From NCBI GenBank assembly GCA_016938875.1, contig JAFGTV010000002.1:1-60259 (forward strand): DNA of 60,259 nt. The letters are read 5' to 3'. Both the position numbers and the translations under genes were made by a program. The DNA is from Paracoccaceae bacterium. Its GTDB lineage: Bacteria; Pseudomonadota; Alphaproteobacteria; Rhodobacterales; Rhodobacteraceae. Below the pieces are notes generated by a model. It saw only the letters and a list, made by a program, of their open reading frames with translations, was not told the origin of the DNA and did not search any database. Below are positions 1-9,212 of the stretch, piece after piece. How positions within the stretch are numbered: position 1 is the stretch's first letter; each line of letters opens with the position of its first letter.

Positions 1-1434
1 GCAAATGCCGAACACCTCCAGCGCGCGGATGATCTGCGCGCCGACCGTCATCGAGGGGTTGAGCGTGTCAAACGGGTTCTGGAACACCATCTGCATATCC
101 GCGACGGTGCGGGCCCCGCGTTTGTGGATCGGGAGGTGCTGGATTTCGCGCCCGTCCAGATGAACCGTGCCGGCGGTCGCGGTTTCCAGCCCCAGCAGAA
201 CCTTGGCCAGGGTCGACTTGCCACAGCCGGATTCGCCGACGATGGCCAGGGTTTCGCCCTGGCGCGCCTCAAAGCTGAGGCTTTCGTTGGCCTTGACCAC
301 CCGCCGGGTGCCGCGCCCGAAGAGCGCGCTGGCCCCAACCTGGTAATACTTGCGCAGATCCGCGACCCGCAGGATCACCTTGCCCGGCGCGGGCGGGGTG
401 TTGCGGTCGCAAACCGGGGGCGGCGCGTCCCAGTCGATGTCAGCGAACCGTGCACAGCGTGTTTCATGCCGGTCATTGCCCGGCACGGGGGTCATGCGCA
501 GGCCGCGCACATCGCAGCGCCCGGCCTGAAAATATTCGCAGCGCGGGCCAAAGTTGCACCCTTCGGGCCGTTCATGGGGCAGGGGGAAATTGCCCGGGAT
601 CGCCACCAGCGGGCGGGTGACCTTGTCCGCGCCGGGACGCGGGATCGAGCGAAACAGCGCCTGCGTATAGGGGTGGCGCATCTCGTCGAACACATCCACG
701 ATGCTGCCGCGTTCGACCGCCTGGCCGGAATACATCACGCACAGCCGGTCGCACACCTCGCGCACCAGTCCCAGGTTGTGGCTGATGAACAGCATCGAGG
801 TGCCGTATTTCCCGGCCAGATCCCGGATCAGATCGACGATCCCCGCCTCGACCGTGACATCCAGCGCGGTGGTCGGCTCGTCCAGGATCAACAGCGCGGG
901 TTTCGACATCAGCGCCATGGCGATCACGATACGCTGCTGCTGCCCACCCGAGAGCTGATGCGGATACGCGTTCAGGATGCGTTTGGGATCGGGCAGGCGC
1001 ACGTCCTGAACCATTTGCAGGGCCAGCGCGCGGGCCTCGCCTGCGCTGGCGCCGGCATGGATTTGCGGCACCTCCATCAATTGCCGGGCGATCGTCATCG
1101 CCGGGTTCAGGCTGGCCATCGGCTCTTGATAGATCATCGCGATCTGGTTGCCGCGAATGGCGCGCAGCGCGTCGGGGTCGAGGGCGGCCAGATCGCGCCC
1201 CTTGAACCGGATGGTGCCGCCGACGATGCGCCCGTTGACACCCAGATCCTGCATCACCCCCAACGCCACGGTGGACTTGCCGCACCCGGATTCGCCCACC
1301 AGCCCCACCACCTCGCCGGGCGGAAGGGTCAGCGAGAAATCCATTACCGCCGGAATCTCCCCGGCCCGGGTGGCAAAGCTGATCGACAGCCGGTCGATCT
1401 CCAGGATCGGGCGGTCCGGGGTCCAGTCGGTCAT
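1..1434 (-). CDS. ABC transporter ATP-binding protein, two fused ATPase domains (partial)
   Basis: Cytoplasmic ATPase of an oligopeptide/dipeptide-type importer. It carries two nucleotide-binding domains in one chain, as in YejF-like or DppD-DppF fusions. The first domain shows Walker A GESGCGKST, signature LSGGQQQR and Walker B ending LLILDEPTTALD. A cysteine-containing C-terminal extension typical of Opp/Dpp ATPases follows (GCNFGPRC region). The second domain begins with another GESGCGKST near residue 410 and runs off the window before its signature motif. About 478 residues are visible. The ATG at 1434 lies 4 bases after the upstream permease stop, so the genes are co-transcribed. The family is certain; the substrate is not known. 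Confidence 0.93.
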   Translation of the reverse strand, partial: MTDWTPDRPILEIDRLSISFATRAGEIPAVMDFSLTLPPGEVVGLVGESGCGKSTVALGVMQDLGVNGRIVGGTIRFKGRDLAALDPDALRAIRGNQIAMIYQEPMASLNPAMTIARQLMEVPQIHAGASAGEARALALQMVQDVRLPDPKRILNAYPHQLSGGQQQRIVIAMALMSKPALLILDEPTTALDVTVEAGIVDLIRDLAGKYGTSMLFISHNLGLVREVCDRLCVMYSGQAVERGSIVDVFDEMRHPYTQALFRSIPRPGADKVTRPLVAIPGNFPLPHERPEGCNFGPRCEYFQAGRCDVRGLRMTPVPGNDRHETRCARFADIDWDAPPPVCDRNTPPAPGKVILRVADLRKYYQVGASALFGRGTRRVVKANESLSFEARQGETLAIVGESGCGKSTLAKVLLGLETATAGTVHLDGREIQHLPIHKRGARTVADMQMVFQNPFDTLNPSMTVGAQIIRALEVFGIC

Positions 1435-1438
1435 CGGC

Positions 1439-2812
1439 TCAGTCCCTCAGGCTTTCTTGGCGCAGGGCGTCGGCCAACAGGTTCAGCCCCAGCACCAGCG
1501 ACATGATCGCCACCGCCGGCACCAGCGGCGGAAACGGAAAGAACTGCAACAACCCCCGCCCGGCATTGATCGAGCTGCCCCAATCGGGGCTGTCGGGCGG
1601 CAGGCCCAGGCCGAAAAATCCCAGCGTTCCCAGCAGGATGGTCGTATATCCGATGCGCAGGCAGAAATCGACCAGCAGCGGGCCGCGCGCATTTGGCAAA
1701 ATCTCCCACAGCATGATGTACCACGCCCCTTCGCCACGGGTCTGGGCGGCGGCCACGTAGTCGCGCGTGCGGATGTCCAGCGTCAGACCGCGCACGATGC
1801 GAAACACCGTCGGCGCATTGACGAACACCACTGCGACGAACACGATCAGCACCCCGCCAGGGATCGAGATCAGCCCCAGCGGATCGGCATCCCATGCCAG
1901 CCCCAGGTATAGCCAGCCGCCGACCAGCACGGTCAGCCCCACCGTGACGGCGCGCAGCACGGGCCGGGTATGAAACCGGGCGTTCCACAGGATCACCAGA
2001 AAGACGATGGGAAACAGGAACAACACCGCCGCCATATAGGTCGGCACGCCCATCGCGATGATCTCGGGGGTGACCAGCAGGAAAAACAGCAAGATCACTG
2101 GAAATGCCAGCACCAGGTTGGCCACAAAGGCCAGCGCCGTGTCGATGCGCCCGCCCAGGTATCCCGCCGGCACCCCCAGCACTATCCCTACCATGAACGC
2201 GAACAGCGTGGCCGCCGGTGCAATGCCCAGCACCACCCGCGCGCCCATCACCACGCGCGAAAAGACATCGCGCGCCAGCGCGTCGCCGCCCAGCAGGTAA
2301 TAGCCGTATTGCCCCGGTTCGGGCGCGCGCAGGGCGGTGCCGGGGGGCTTGTTCTTCATCCCCGAAATCACGTCGGCCACCGGATCGAACGGCACGATCA
2401 GATCGGCGAAAATCGCGGTGAACACCCAAAACAGCACGAGGCCCAGCCCGATCATCCCCATCGGGTTTTCGAACAGATGGCCATAAAGCCCCAGCCGCCG
2501 CCGCAGCGCCAGCGACAGCGCAAAGGTGATCCCCAACGCCGCCCAGACCGGCCAGAACCGGGCCGAGATGCGGGCGATGATACCGGTATCATCGGGGGCC
2601 AGGACCAGCGCGCCGGCCAGGTGCGCCAGCCCCCCCAGCGCCACCGCGCCAAGCGTGACCCAGACCGCGCGGCGGGTGATCGGCTGCGCGCCGCTGGCAA
2701 ATATCCGCGCCAGGGCATGGGCGACGACCGCCCCCGCCAGCGCCAGCACCGCAACCCCCAGCGCGGGGTTCAGCCAGGGGCCCGGCGCGCCGGTCCAGCT
2801 TAGCGGGTCCAT
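1439..2812 (-). CDS. ABC transporter permease, DppC/OppC type, with long N-terminal extension
   Basis: Inner-membrane permease subunit of the peptide-type importer, 457 residues. The C-terminal two thirds looks like a normal DppC/OppC protein: a short N-terminal segment ending NPMGMIGLG, a periplasmic loop, then the BPD_transp_1 helices with the EAA-type loop near ARGEGAWYIMLWEILPNA. The first roughly 120 residues are extra. They contain about three hydrophobic segments (starting PALGVAVLALAGAVVAHAL) and are not part of the usual family core of about 280-300 residues. The downstream ATPase begins 4 bases after this stop. The start has no clear alternative until the core, so the extension appears to be genuinely translated. 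Confidence 0.9.
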   Translation of the reverse strand: MDPLSWTGAPGPWLNPALGVAVLALAGAVVAHALARIFASGAQPITRRAVWVTLGAVALGGLAHLAGALVLAPDDTGIIARISARFWPVWAALGITFALSLALRRRLGLYGHLFENPMGMIGLGLVLFWVFTAIFADLIVPFDPVADVISGMKNKPPGTALRAPEPGQYGYYLLGGDALARDVFSRVVMGARVVLGIAPAATLFAFMVGIVLGVPAGYLGGRIDTALAFVANLVLAFPVILLFFLLVTPEIIAMGVPTYMAAVLFLFPIVFLVILWNARFHTRPVLRAVTVGLTVLVGGWLYLGLAWDADPLGLISIPGGVLIVFVAVVFVNAPTVFRIVRGLTLDIRTRDYVAAAQTRGEGAWYIMLWEILPNARGPLLVDFCLRIGYTTILLGTLGFFGLGLPPDSPDWGSSINAGRGLLQFFPFPPLVPAVAIMSLVLGLNLLADALRQESLRD

Positions 2813-2824
2813 CGCGGGGCTCCT

Positions 2825-3877
2825 TCAGGTGACGCGGATGCGCGGGTTGAGCAGGGCATAGCCGATATCCGAAATCAGTTGCGTGATCAGCACCACGACC
2901 ACCGCCACCACCGAGACCGCCATCAACAGCTCGATATCGTTGTTCTGCGCCCCCTCGACCAGCGCATTGCCAAAGCCGGGATAGACGAACAACTCTTCGA
3001 CGATGACCACCCCGGTCAGCAGCCAGGGAAATTGCAGCATGATGATGGTAAAGGGCGCGATCAGCGCGTTGCGCAGCGCGTGGCGCAGAACGATGGCGCG
3101 AAACCCGACCCCCTTTAGCCGGGCGGTGCGGATATATTGCGCGGTCATCACCTCGGCCATGCTGGCGCGGGTCATCCGCGCGATATAGCCTAGGCCATAG
3201 AGCGCGATGGTGGCCACCGGCAGGGTAAAGTTGTGAAAGGTGATCCCGTCGACCGCCGATTTCGCCGATCCGCTGAACCATTTCAGCCCCACCATGGACG
3301 AGGCGAACACCACCACGAAGATCACCCCCGACACGTATTCCGGGGTCGAGGTGGAGGCGATGGAAACGGTGGACAGGGTGCGGTCGGTCGCCGACCCCTC
3401 GCGCATGCCCGCCAATACCCCGATGACCAGCGCCAGCGGCACCATCACCGCAAAGGCCCAGAACATCAGCACCCCGGTGCGCGCCAGCCGCTCTGCGATG
3501 ACCTGGCCGACGGGGGCGCGGAACTTGGTCGAATAGCCCCAGTTGCCCTGCAAGACCCCGCAATAGCGCGGCGCCCGGTCCAGACCGGCCTGCATCGCGG
3601 CGCGCGCGCAGCGCCCGGCGGTCTCACCCGCGCTGGCATCGCCGGCATGTCCCGGCACCACGCCCAGCCATTCGCCATAGCGGCGCAGCATCGGCTGGGC
3701 ATAGCCGCCCCGCGCCAGCCAGCTCTGGACCTGGGCATCGGTCATGCGCGTGCCGGCCTGGGTCTTGGCCAGCTTTTCCAGGTTCGCCGGCAGGTTGGTC
3801 AGCGCAAACACGATGAACGTCATGCACAGCATGCTTGCCACCATGACGCCCAGCCGCCTGAGGATGAATAGCGCCAT
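2825..3877 (-). CDS. ABC transporter permease, DppB/OppB type
   Basis: First permease subunit of the importer, 350 residues, in the inner membrane. The N-terminus MALFILRRLGVMVASMLC is the usual first helix of DppB-like proteins. It is followed by a long periplasmic loop (about residues 35-135) and then five further hydrophobic segments. The EAA-like cytoplasmic loop (ARLKGVGFRAIVLRHALRNA) contacts the ATPase. The ATG at 3877 has an AGGGG ribosome site. It lies 116 bases after the binding-protein stop, with a strong hairpin between them, and 12 bases before the next permease. The family assignment is clear. Confidence 0.93.
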   Translation of the reverse strand: MALFILRRLGVMVASMLCMTFIVFALTNLPANLEKLAKTQAGTRMTDAQVQSWLARGGYAQPMLRRYGEWLGVVPGHAGDASAGETAGRCARAAMQAGLDRAPRYCGVLQGNWGYSTKFRAPVGQVIAERLARTGVLMFWAFAVMVPLALVIGVLAGMREGSATDRTLSTVSIASTSTPEYVSGVIFVVVFASSMVGLKWFSGSAKSAVDGITFHNFTLPVATIALYGLGYIARMTRASMAEVMTAQYIRTARLKGVGFRAIVLRHALRNALIAPFTIIMLQFPWLLTGVVIVEELFVYPGFGNALVEGAQNNDIELLMAVSVVAVVVVLITQLISDIGYALLNPRIRVT

Positions 3878-3948
3878 TGCGGCCCCTGTCGCTTGTTGAT
3901 CCCGGATCCGGCCCCGTGCCCGGGGCGGTCCTGTCTTGTGCGCCGCGC

Positions 3949-3982
3949 GGTCCCCGGGGCAGGGCGGCCCGCCCCGGGGACC
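3949..3982. repeat. Strong intercistronic stem-loop between binding-protein and permease genes
   Basis: A perfect 12-base inverted repeat: GGTCCCCGGGGC at 3949-3960 and GCCCCGGGGACC at 3971-3982. One more pair can form outside it, and the 10-base loop can pair internally (GGG/CCC). There is no T-run on either side, so it is not a standard terminator. It sits between the abundant-type binding protein gene and the permease genes. Such structures are known to stabilise the upstream mRNA and lower membrane-subunit expression; that role here is inferred. Confidence 0.7.
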
Positions 3983-3993
3983 GGATCAGCGGA

Positions 3994-5652
3994 TCATGCC
4001 CAGCCCAGCTTGTGGATGTTGATCTCGTATTTGGGGTGCATCTCGGCCCCGAGCAGGCCCTCTTTGGCATGCCGATAGAGTGCGCGGAAATAGGGGATGA
4101 TCGCCACGCCCTCGTCCACCATCATCTGTTCCAGCTTGGCCATGGTCGCCTGGCGCGCCGTGTTGTCGGCAATCGCCGTGGCCGCGTTCAGCAAGGCGTC
4201 GAACGCGTCACTGCGAAAGCCCGTCTCGTTCCACGCCGCGGTCGAGCGATAGGCCAGGTTCAGCGTCTGGATGCCGGTTTCACGATGGCTCCAGTTGGTC
4301 GAGGAGAACGGGTATTTCGTCCAGTCGTTCCAGAAGGTCGAGCCAGGCATCACCGTGCGTTTCACCTTGAACCCGGCATCGCGCAACTGCGCGGCCACAG
4401 CGTCGGTGGTGTTCTTGCGATAGTCGTCGTCGATCGAGATCAGCTCGTGCTCGAAGTCCAGCATGCCGGCCTCGTCCATCAGGCGGCGGGCCTCTTCGAT
4501 GTTCTGCCGATGGGGCGCGATCATGGCGTGATCGGGATGCACGCCGGGTGCCACCTGGTAGTTGTTGTTGGACTCGATCCCGCGCCCCGAGATGCCCAGC
4601 TCCAGCGGGATCGCGTTGTCCACCGCCAGCGCCAGCGCCCGGCGCACCCGCACGTCCGCATAGGGCCGGGTGCCGTCGATCTCTGCCTCCTGGTTGGTGC
4701 GGACGATGACGGTGGCCGAGGTGCCCACCTGGCTTTCGACCCACCCCAGCGAGGTAAAGATGTCGATGAAATCGGACACGGTTTCATAGGTCATGTCGAA
4801 CTCGTCGGCATCCGCACCGGCCAGCCAGGCCGAGGGATCGGTGCCGTAATCCAGAAACTCGACGCGGTCCAGATAGGCCTGGCCCCAGTAGGTGTGATCG
4901 GGGTTTTTCACAAGCACGACCTTTTCGCCGACCTTGAACTGCTCGAACATGTACGCGCCGGTGCCGATGCCGTGATCCGCGACCGAGGTGCCGATCTTGT
5001 CGCGGTGCATGATTGCGGCCGGATAGTCGCCCATGCCGAACATCAGCGTGCCGTCGGGGGTCAGCAGCCGCAGCTTGACGGTGAGGGGGTCCAGGACCTC
5101 GACCGCGCCCGGGGCGGCCTGGCCGTCCTGCACCAGCGCCGCCATGCGTGTCGCCATCGAGTTGCCCTCGACCGAGGCATCGCACCAGCCGGTAATGTTG
5201 GCCGCCACGTCCTGGGCGGTGAAATCGTCGCCGTTGTTCCACTTGACGCCCGGACGGACGTTCAGCGTGTATTCGGTGGCATCCGCGTTGGCCGACCAGC
5301 CCGCCAGCAGGACCGGGTGCAGGGTGCCGTCGCGGTGGATCTCGACCAGGTATTCGGTGATGCCGCGTGCCTCGGATGCCATTTCGGCCCAGTCATAGGT
5401 GCGCGGATCCTTGAGCGCGCGACAGTCCATCTGGATGCGCAGCGTGCCGCCCATCCGCGGGGTCATGCCATGGCTGGCGGCCTCGGCCCTGCTGTCCAGC
5501 CCGATCAGCCCATAGGCGGCCGGGACCGACACGCCCAGCGCGGTCGCGCGGCCGAGAAATTCGCGGCGGCTCATCTGCCCGTTCTGAACCTCTTGGGCGT
5601 AAAGGCGGGCTGCGGGGTGGGACGGGCCGTGGCCGTGTTTGGCGGGGGTCAT
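3994..5652 (-). CDS. ABC transporter substrate-binding protein, SBP family 5, Tat-exported
   Basis: Periplasmic solute-binding protein of the peptide/nickel (SBP_bac_5) family, 552 residues from the ATG at 5652. That start is chosen because GGGAGAG precedes it; an in-frame ATG 60 bases upstream has no such site. The N-terminus carries a twin-arginine signal, SRREFLGRATALGV, at about residues 28-41. It is followed by a hydrophobic stretch and a probable cleavage after SRAEA. The mature part begins GTLRIQMDC and has family features such as LNVRPGVKWNNGDDFTAQDV. Tat export suggests folding before export. It is the first gene of the importer operon. Ligand unknown: peptides, opines or other compounds are possible. 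Confidence 0.92.
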   Translation of the reverse strand: MTPAKHGHGPSHPAARLYAQEVQNGQMSRREFLGRATALGVSVPAAYGLIGLDSRAEAASHGMTPRMGGTLRIQMDCRALKDPRTYDWAEMASEARGITEYLVEIHRDGTLHPVLLAGWSANADATEYTLNVRPGVKWNNGDDFTAQDVAANITGWCDASVEGNSMATRMAALVQDGQAAPGAVEVLDPLTVKLRLLTPDGTLMFGMGDYPAAIMHRDKIGTSVADHGIGTGAYMFEQFKVGEKVVLVKNPDHTYWGQAYLDRVEFLDYGTDPSAWLAGADADEFDMTYETVSDFIDIFTSLGWVESQVGTSATVIVRTNQEAEIDGTRPYADVRVRRALALAVDNAIPLELGISGRGIESNNNYQVAPGVHPDHAMIAPHRQNIEEARRLMDEAGMLDFEHELISIDDDYRKNTTDAVAAQLRDAGFKVKRTVMPGSTFWNDWTKYPFSSTNWSHRETGIQTLNLAYRSTAAWNETGFRSDAFDALLNAATAIADNTARQATMAKLEQMMVDEGVAIIPYFRALYRHAKEGLLGAEMHPKYEINIHKLGWA

Positions 5653-5811
5653 GGGGTCTCTCCCTGGGTCGGGGTCAGGATCGGGAAAAAGGCGAGCCCG
5701 ATGCGCCGGCATGGCGCGCGGATACGGGTCGGCGGCGCGTCATGGGGGCGCCGGGGCTCTCCCTTGGTCATGCGACAGGCGCGGGGCGCGCACCTGCACC
5801 GGATCGACGGG

Positions 5812-5834
5812 GCCGTTCCCGGCTGGGAAACGGC
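5812..5834. repeat. Inverted repeat in the importer promoter region
   Basis: GCCGTTCCC (5812-5820) and GGGAAACGGC (5825-5834) form a stem with one bulged base and a GGCT loop. It lies in the 241-base gap between the AraC-family gene and the binding-protein gene. It may be an operator, an mRNA leader structure or part of a terminator; GGGTTGCAACCC at about 5863-5874 is a further small palindrome in the same gap. Nothing else recognisable is seen there. Confidence 0.4.
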
Positions 5835-5893
5835 ATGGGGTCAGAAAAAGCGACATCGCGCCGGGTTGCAACCCCAAGCTGCCCAAAGGGCGC

Positions 5894-6682
5894 CTACACC
5901 CCCTTGCGAAAGGCCAGGGGGGCGTGCCCGGTGTGCATCTGAAAGCTGCGGGTGAAATAGGCGGCAGAGCCATAGCCCAGCGCGCTGGCAATCTGGTTGA
6001 CCGGGGCGCGGGTATCGGCCAGCAGGCGGCGCGCCTCGCTGATCTTGCGTTCGGTCAGCAACTCGGACGCGCTGCGCCCACAGGTCTGGTTACACACCCG
6101 CGTCAGGTGGGTGGGGGTGACGCCCAGGTCGCCGGCATAGTCCGCCACGCCCTTGTGCGTGCGAAAGCCCTTTTCCACCAGGGCGGCAAATCCCGCGGCC
6201 AGCCGGCGCGCAGAGTCGGATGTGGCCATGTTTTCCTCGGCCAGGGCGATCTGACGTTCCAGCCAGACCGACAACAGCCCGGCATGGTGGCGGATCGCGC
6301 GCTTGGCGGCGGGCAGGCGGGCGTCGATTTCGCGCTGGATGTTTTCCAGATGGGTCGTGATCTCGGCCTGGACCACGCCATCGCGGATTCGCAGGTGATG
6401 GGGCGTGTCGGGCAGGTCCAGATCGGGCATGCCCGAAAACACCACTGCCGTGCCAAAGACCTGGGCCGTCATCTCAAAGCTGTGCATCGTGTGGGCGGGG
6501 ATAAAGACCGCGTTATGGGCACCATAGCCGCGGGTCACGCCGCCGACGGTGATCCGACCCTGACCGCGGGTGATCCACAACAGCTGCGGCGCGGAATAGC
6601 TGCGCATCGCCTCGACGCGCCAGCGGCTGCCCTGGGTCAGGCGCGAGAACGGGATCAGACGGATATCGGGAAACAGGGTCAT
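5894..6682 (-). CDS. AraC-family transcriptional regulator
   Basis: Cytoplasmic DNA-binding regulator, 262 residues. The N-terminal half looks like a cupin sensing domain (VFIPAHTMHSFEM is a typical metal-cupin-like strand pair). The C-terminal hundred residues contain the two helix-turn-helix units of AraC proteins: VADYAGDLGVTPTHLTRV, then INQIASALGYGSAAYFTRSF, where GY..AYF.RSF matches the family signature. It lies immediately upstream of the peptide-type importer on the same strand, 241 bases from the binding protein. It is therefore the likely regulator of that transporter, responding to its substrate. The effector is unknown. Confidence 0.9.
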   Translation of the reverse strand: MTLFPDIRLIPFSRLTQGSRWRVEAMRSYSAPQLLWITRGQGRITVGGVTRGYGAHNAVFIPAHTMHSFEMTAQVFGTAVVFSGMPDLDLPDTPHHLRIRDGVVQAEITTHLENIQREIDARLPAAKRAIRHHAGLLSVWLERQIALAEENMATSDSARRLAAGFAALVEKGFRTHKGVADYAGDLGVTPTHLTRVCNQTCGRSASELLTERKISEARRLLADTRAPVNQIASALGYGSAAYFTRSFQMHTGHAPLAFRKGV

Positions 6683-6798
6683 GGCGGCAGCTCCGGGCGG
6701 CAGACGGGCGAGCAGGGCAGGCAGGCAGGTGTCACACAGGACGCCCGGGACCGGGCAGACAGACCCCAGGCAGGTTCGAACCGGATAAGTTTTGGGCC

Positions 6799-6851
6799 GA
6801 TTCGCCCCCTTGCGTAAACCCGGACGTGTTGGATATGTGCAGATTCGCCCC
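6799..6851. repeat. Pair of direct repeats GATTCGCCCC upstream of the AraC-family gene
   Basis: GATTCGCCCC occurs at 6799-6808 and again at 6842-6851, a period of 43 bases, about four helical turns. Both lie in the 178-base gap between miaA and the AraC-family gene, upstream of the latter. AraC-family proteins usually bind direct repeats on one face of the helix, so these are candidate autoregulatory sites. The evidence is only the repeat and its position. Confidence 0.4.
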
Positions 6852-6860
6852 TTTTCAGGG

Positions 6861-7733
6861 TCAATCCGCCGCGATTCGGGTCCACTGTTTCAGCCGCGAG
6901 CGGAACCAGGTCCGCTGCCGCTTGGCGTATTGGCGCGAGGCGATCTTGGCGGCGGCCTTTGCCGCGTCCAGAGTGATCTCGCCGCGCAGATACGCGATCA
7001 GCTCCGGCGCGCCGATGGCGCGGGCGGACTGTGCGGTGGGGGTCCAGCGGGGCAGGTTGGCGCGGGCCTCGTCCAGCGCGCCGCCCGCCATCATCCGCTC
7101 GAACCGGGCGTCGATGCGCGCGTTTAGCCAGTCACGCCCGGCCTCGACCACCAGCGCCTGCGCCGCGTCCAGCGGCAACAGCGGCGGCGGGGTTGCATCC
7201 TGCCACTCGGCCAGGCCCCGGCCGGTGGCGGTCAGCACCTCCCAGGCGCGCTGGATGCGCACGGGGTTCTGCCGGTCGATCCGCGCCGCGGTCGCCGCGT
7301 CGATCTCGGCCAGCAGGGCGCCGGCCCCCTCGGTGGCGATGCGCCGGTCGGCGCGGGCGCGGATCTGTGGCGGGGGCACCGGGATCTCGGCCAGCCCCTC
7401 GGTCAGCGCGGTAAAGTAGAGCCCGGTGCCACCCACGATGATGGGGCGCAAGTCGCCCGACAGCAGCGGCGCAAGGTCGCGCAGCCAGTGGCCCACCGAA
7501 TAGCTGGCCGTGAACCCCACATGGCCATAAAGCGCGTGGGGCAGCGCGGCCTCTTCCTCGGGGGTGGGGCGGGCGGTCAGCACGCGCCAGCCGTCAAAGA
7601 CCTGCAACGCATCGGCGTTCACGATCACCCCGCCTTGGGCGCGCGCGATCGCCATGGCCAGCGCGGACTTGCCGCTGGCGGTGGGTCCGGCGATCAGCAC
7701 CGGGCGCGTTGGGTCCAGCTTTGGGATATCCAT
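6861..7733 (-). CDS. miaA: tRNA dimethylallyltransferase
   Basis: Transfers a dimethylallyl group to N6 of A37 in tRNAs that read codons starting with U, a step needed for accurate decoding. It has 290 residues from the ATG at 7733, which is preceded by AGGCGG. An upstream in-frame start would add about 38 non-family residues. Seen: P-loop [11 protein letters not shown] near residues 14-24, [11 protein letters not shown] with the catalytic region, [13 protein letters not shown], and the C-terminal [13 protein letters not shown] typical of MiaA. It is divergent from pyrH, with 90 bases between the two starts that must hold both promoters. Confidence 0.96.
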   Translation of the reverse strand: MDIPKLDPTRPVLIAGPTASGKSALAMAIARAQGGVIVNADALQVFDGWRVLTARPTPEEEAALPHALYGHVGFTASYSVGHWLRDLAPLLSGDLRPIIVGGTGLYFTALTEGLAEIPVPPPQIRARADRRIATEGAGALLAEIDAATAARIDRQNPVRIQRAWEVLTATGRGLAEWQDATPPPLLPLDAAQALVVEAGRDWLNARIDARFERMMAGGALDEARANLPRWTPTAQSARAIGAPELIAYLRGEITLDAAKAAAKIASRQYAKRQRTWFRSRLKQWTRIAAD

Positions 7734-7823
7734 ATTGCCGCCTGTGGCTCTTGGGCGTTGAACCCGCCCCGCTTTTCCGACATTTTGCGCCGGACCATAA
7801 CAACCGAAAATCCGGGGGACCAT

Positions 7824-8561
7824 ATGAGCGACGCAAGCGCCGATCAACCAAAGGCCGCATACAAGCGTGTGCTACTGAAAATCTCCGGCGAGGCGCTGAT
7901 GGGCGACCAGGGCTTCGGCCTGCACCCGCCCACCGTTCAGCGCATCGCGCGCGAGGTCAAGAGCGTGCGCGACATGGGCGTCGAGATCTGCATGGTCATC
8001 GGCGGCGGCAACATCTTTCGCGGCCTTCAGGGCAGCGCGCAGGGGATGGAGCGCACCACCGCCGATTACATGGGGATGCTGGCCACGGTGATGAACGCGC
8101 TGGCCATGCAATCCGCGCTCGAGGGGATGGGCGTCTTCAGCCGGGTCATCTCCGCGATCCGCATGGACGAGGTGGCAGAGCCCTATATCCGCCGCCGCGC
8201 CGTGCGCCATTTGGAAAAGAAGCGCGTCTGCATCTTTGCCGCGGGCACCGGAAACCCCTATTTCACGACCGACACGGCGGCGACCCTGCGGGCCAACGAA
8301 ATGGCCTGCGAGGCGATCTTCAAGGGCACCAAGGTGGACGGGGTCTATGACAAGGATCCCGAGAAACACACCGATGCGGTGCGCTATGACGACATCACCT
8401 ATGACGATGTGCTGGTGAAGAACCTCAAGGTGATGGACGCCTCGGCCATCGCGCTTGCGCGTGACAACGACTTGCCGATCATCGTGTTTTCGCTGGACGA
8501 GCCGGGCGGCTTCCGCGGCATCCTTGCCGGGGAAGGCACCTATACAATCGTGCACGGATAG
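7824..8561 (+). CDS. pyrH: UMP kinase
   Basis: Phosphorylates UMP to UDP with ATP in pyrimidine nucleotide synthesis; a cytoplasmic hexamer of the amino-acid-kinase fold. 245 residues, the normal size. Seen: [14 protein letters not shown] at the N-terminus, [10 protein letters not shown] for phosphate binding, [12 protein letters not shown], and [10 protein letters not shown] near the C-terminal third. The ATG at 7824 (GGGGGAC upstream) is chosen because translation from further upstream adds non-family sequence. It is the first gene of the pyrH-frr-uppS-cdsA-dxr-rseP run. tsf and rpsB, often its upstream neighbours, are absent here; miaA lies divergently instead. Confidence 0.97.
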   Translation: MSDASADQPKAAYKRVLLKISGEALMGDQGFGLHPPTVQRIAREVKSVRDMGVEICMVIGGGNIFRGLQGSAQGMERTTADYMGMLATVMNALAMQSALEGMGVFSRVISAIRMDEVAEPYIRRRAVRHLEKKRVCIFAAGTGNPYFTTDTAATLRANEMACEAIFKGTKVDGVYDKDPEKHTDAVRYDDITYDDVLVKNLKVMDASAIALARDNDLPIIVFSLDEPGGFRGILAGEGTYTIVHG

Positions 8562-8609
8562 CGTTATAGAACCCCCCAAAGCGCCAGCCCCAGAAGAAGA
8601 GAGAGCCCC

Positions 8610-9176
8610 ATGGCGGATGACGACCTGGAAATCGACCTCGACGATCTTGCGCGCCGGATGGACGGTGCGATGACCGCACTGAAACACGAATTCGCCTCGC
8701 TCAGAACCGGGCGGGCCTCGGCCTCGATGGTCGAGCCGGTGATGGTGGACGCCTACGGCTCGTTGACGCCGATCAACCAGGTGGGCACGGTCAACGTGCC
8801 CGAACCGCGGATGGTCACCATCAACGTCTGGGACAAGTCGCTGGTCCAGAAGGTGGAAAAGGCGATCATGGAATCGGGCCTGGGGATCAACCCCCAGACC
8901 AACGGCACGATCATCATGCTGCCGATCCCCGAGCTGAACGAGGAACGCCGCCGCGAGCTGACCCGCGTCGCCGCGCAATATGCCGAACACGCCCGCGTCG
9001 CGATCCGCAACGTGCGCCGCGACGGCATGGAGCAGCTGAAAAAGGCCAAGGCAGCCGGCATGAGCGAGGACGACAACAAGATCTGGCATGACGAGGTCCA
9101 GAGCATGACCGACGCCCATATCGCCAAGGTCGATGCCGCGCTGGAACATAAACAGCAAGAGATCATGCAGGTCTGA
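8610..9176 (+). CDS. frr: Ribosome recycling factor
   Basis: Releases ribosomal subunits from mRNA after termination together with EF-G. 188 residues, the normal length. The family core is visible: [11 protein letters not shown] near residues 31-41, [33 protein letters not shown] and [20 protein letters not shown]. It starts 48 bases after pyrH, with a purine-rich AGAAGAAGAGAGAG leader as ribosome site. The pyrH-frr pairing is conserved in many bacteria. Confidence 0.97.
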   Translation: MADDDLEIDLDDLARRMDGAMTALKHEFASLRTGRASASMVEPVMVDAYGSLTPINQVGTVNVPEPRMVTINVWDKSLVQKVEKAIMESGLGINPQTNGTIIMLPIPELNEERRRELTRVAAQYAEHARVAIRNVRRDGMEQLKKAKAAGMSEDDNKIWHDEVQSMTDAHIAKVDAALEHKQQEIMQV

Positions 9177-9212
9177 GAGATCGGGTCCGCGGGATCGGGA
9201 AAGGGGCTTGGA

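Noticed and set aside
3877-5955. Long plus-strand frame opposite the substrate-binding protein gene
   Set aside because: The minus strand has a Tat signal, a ribosome site and family motifs; the plus frame shows none.
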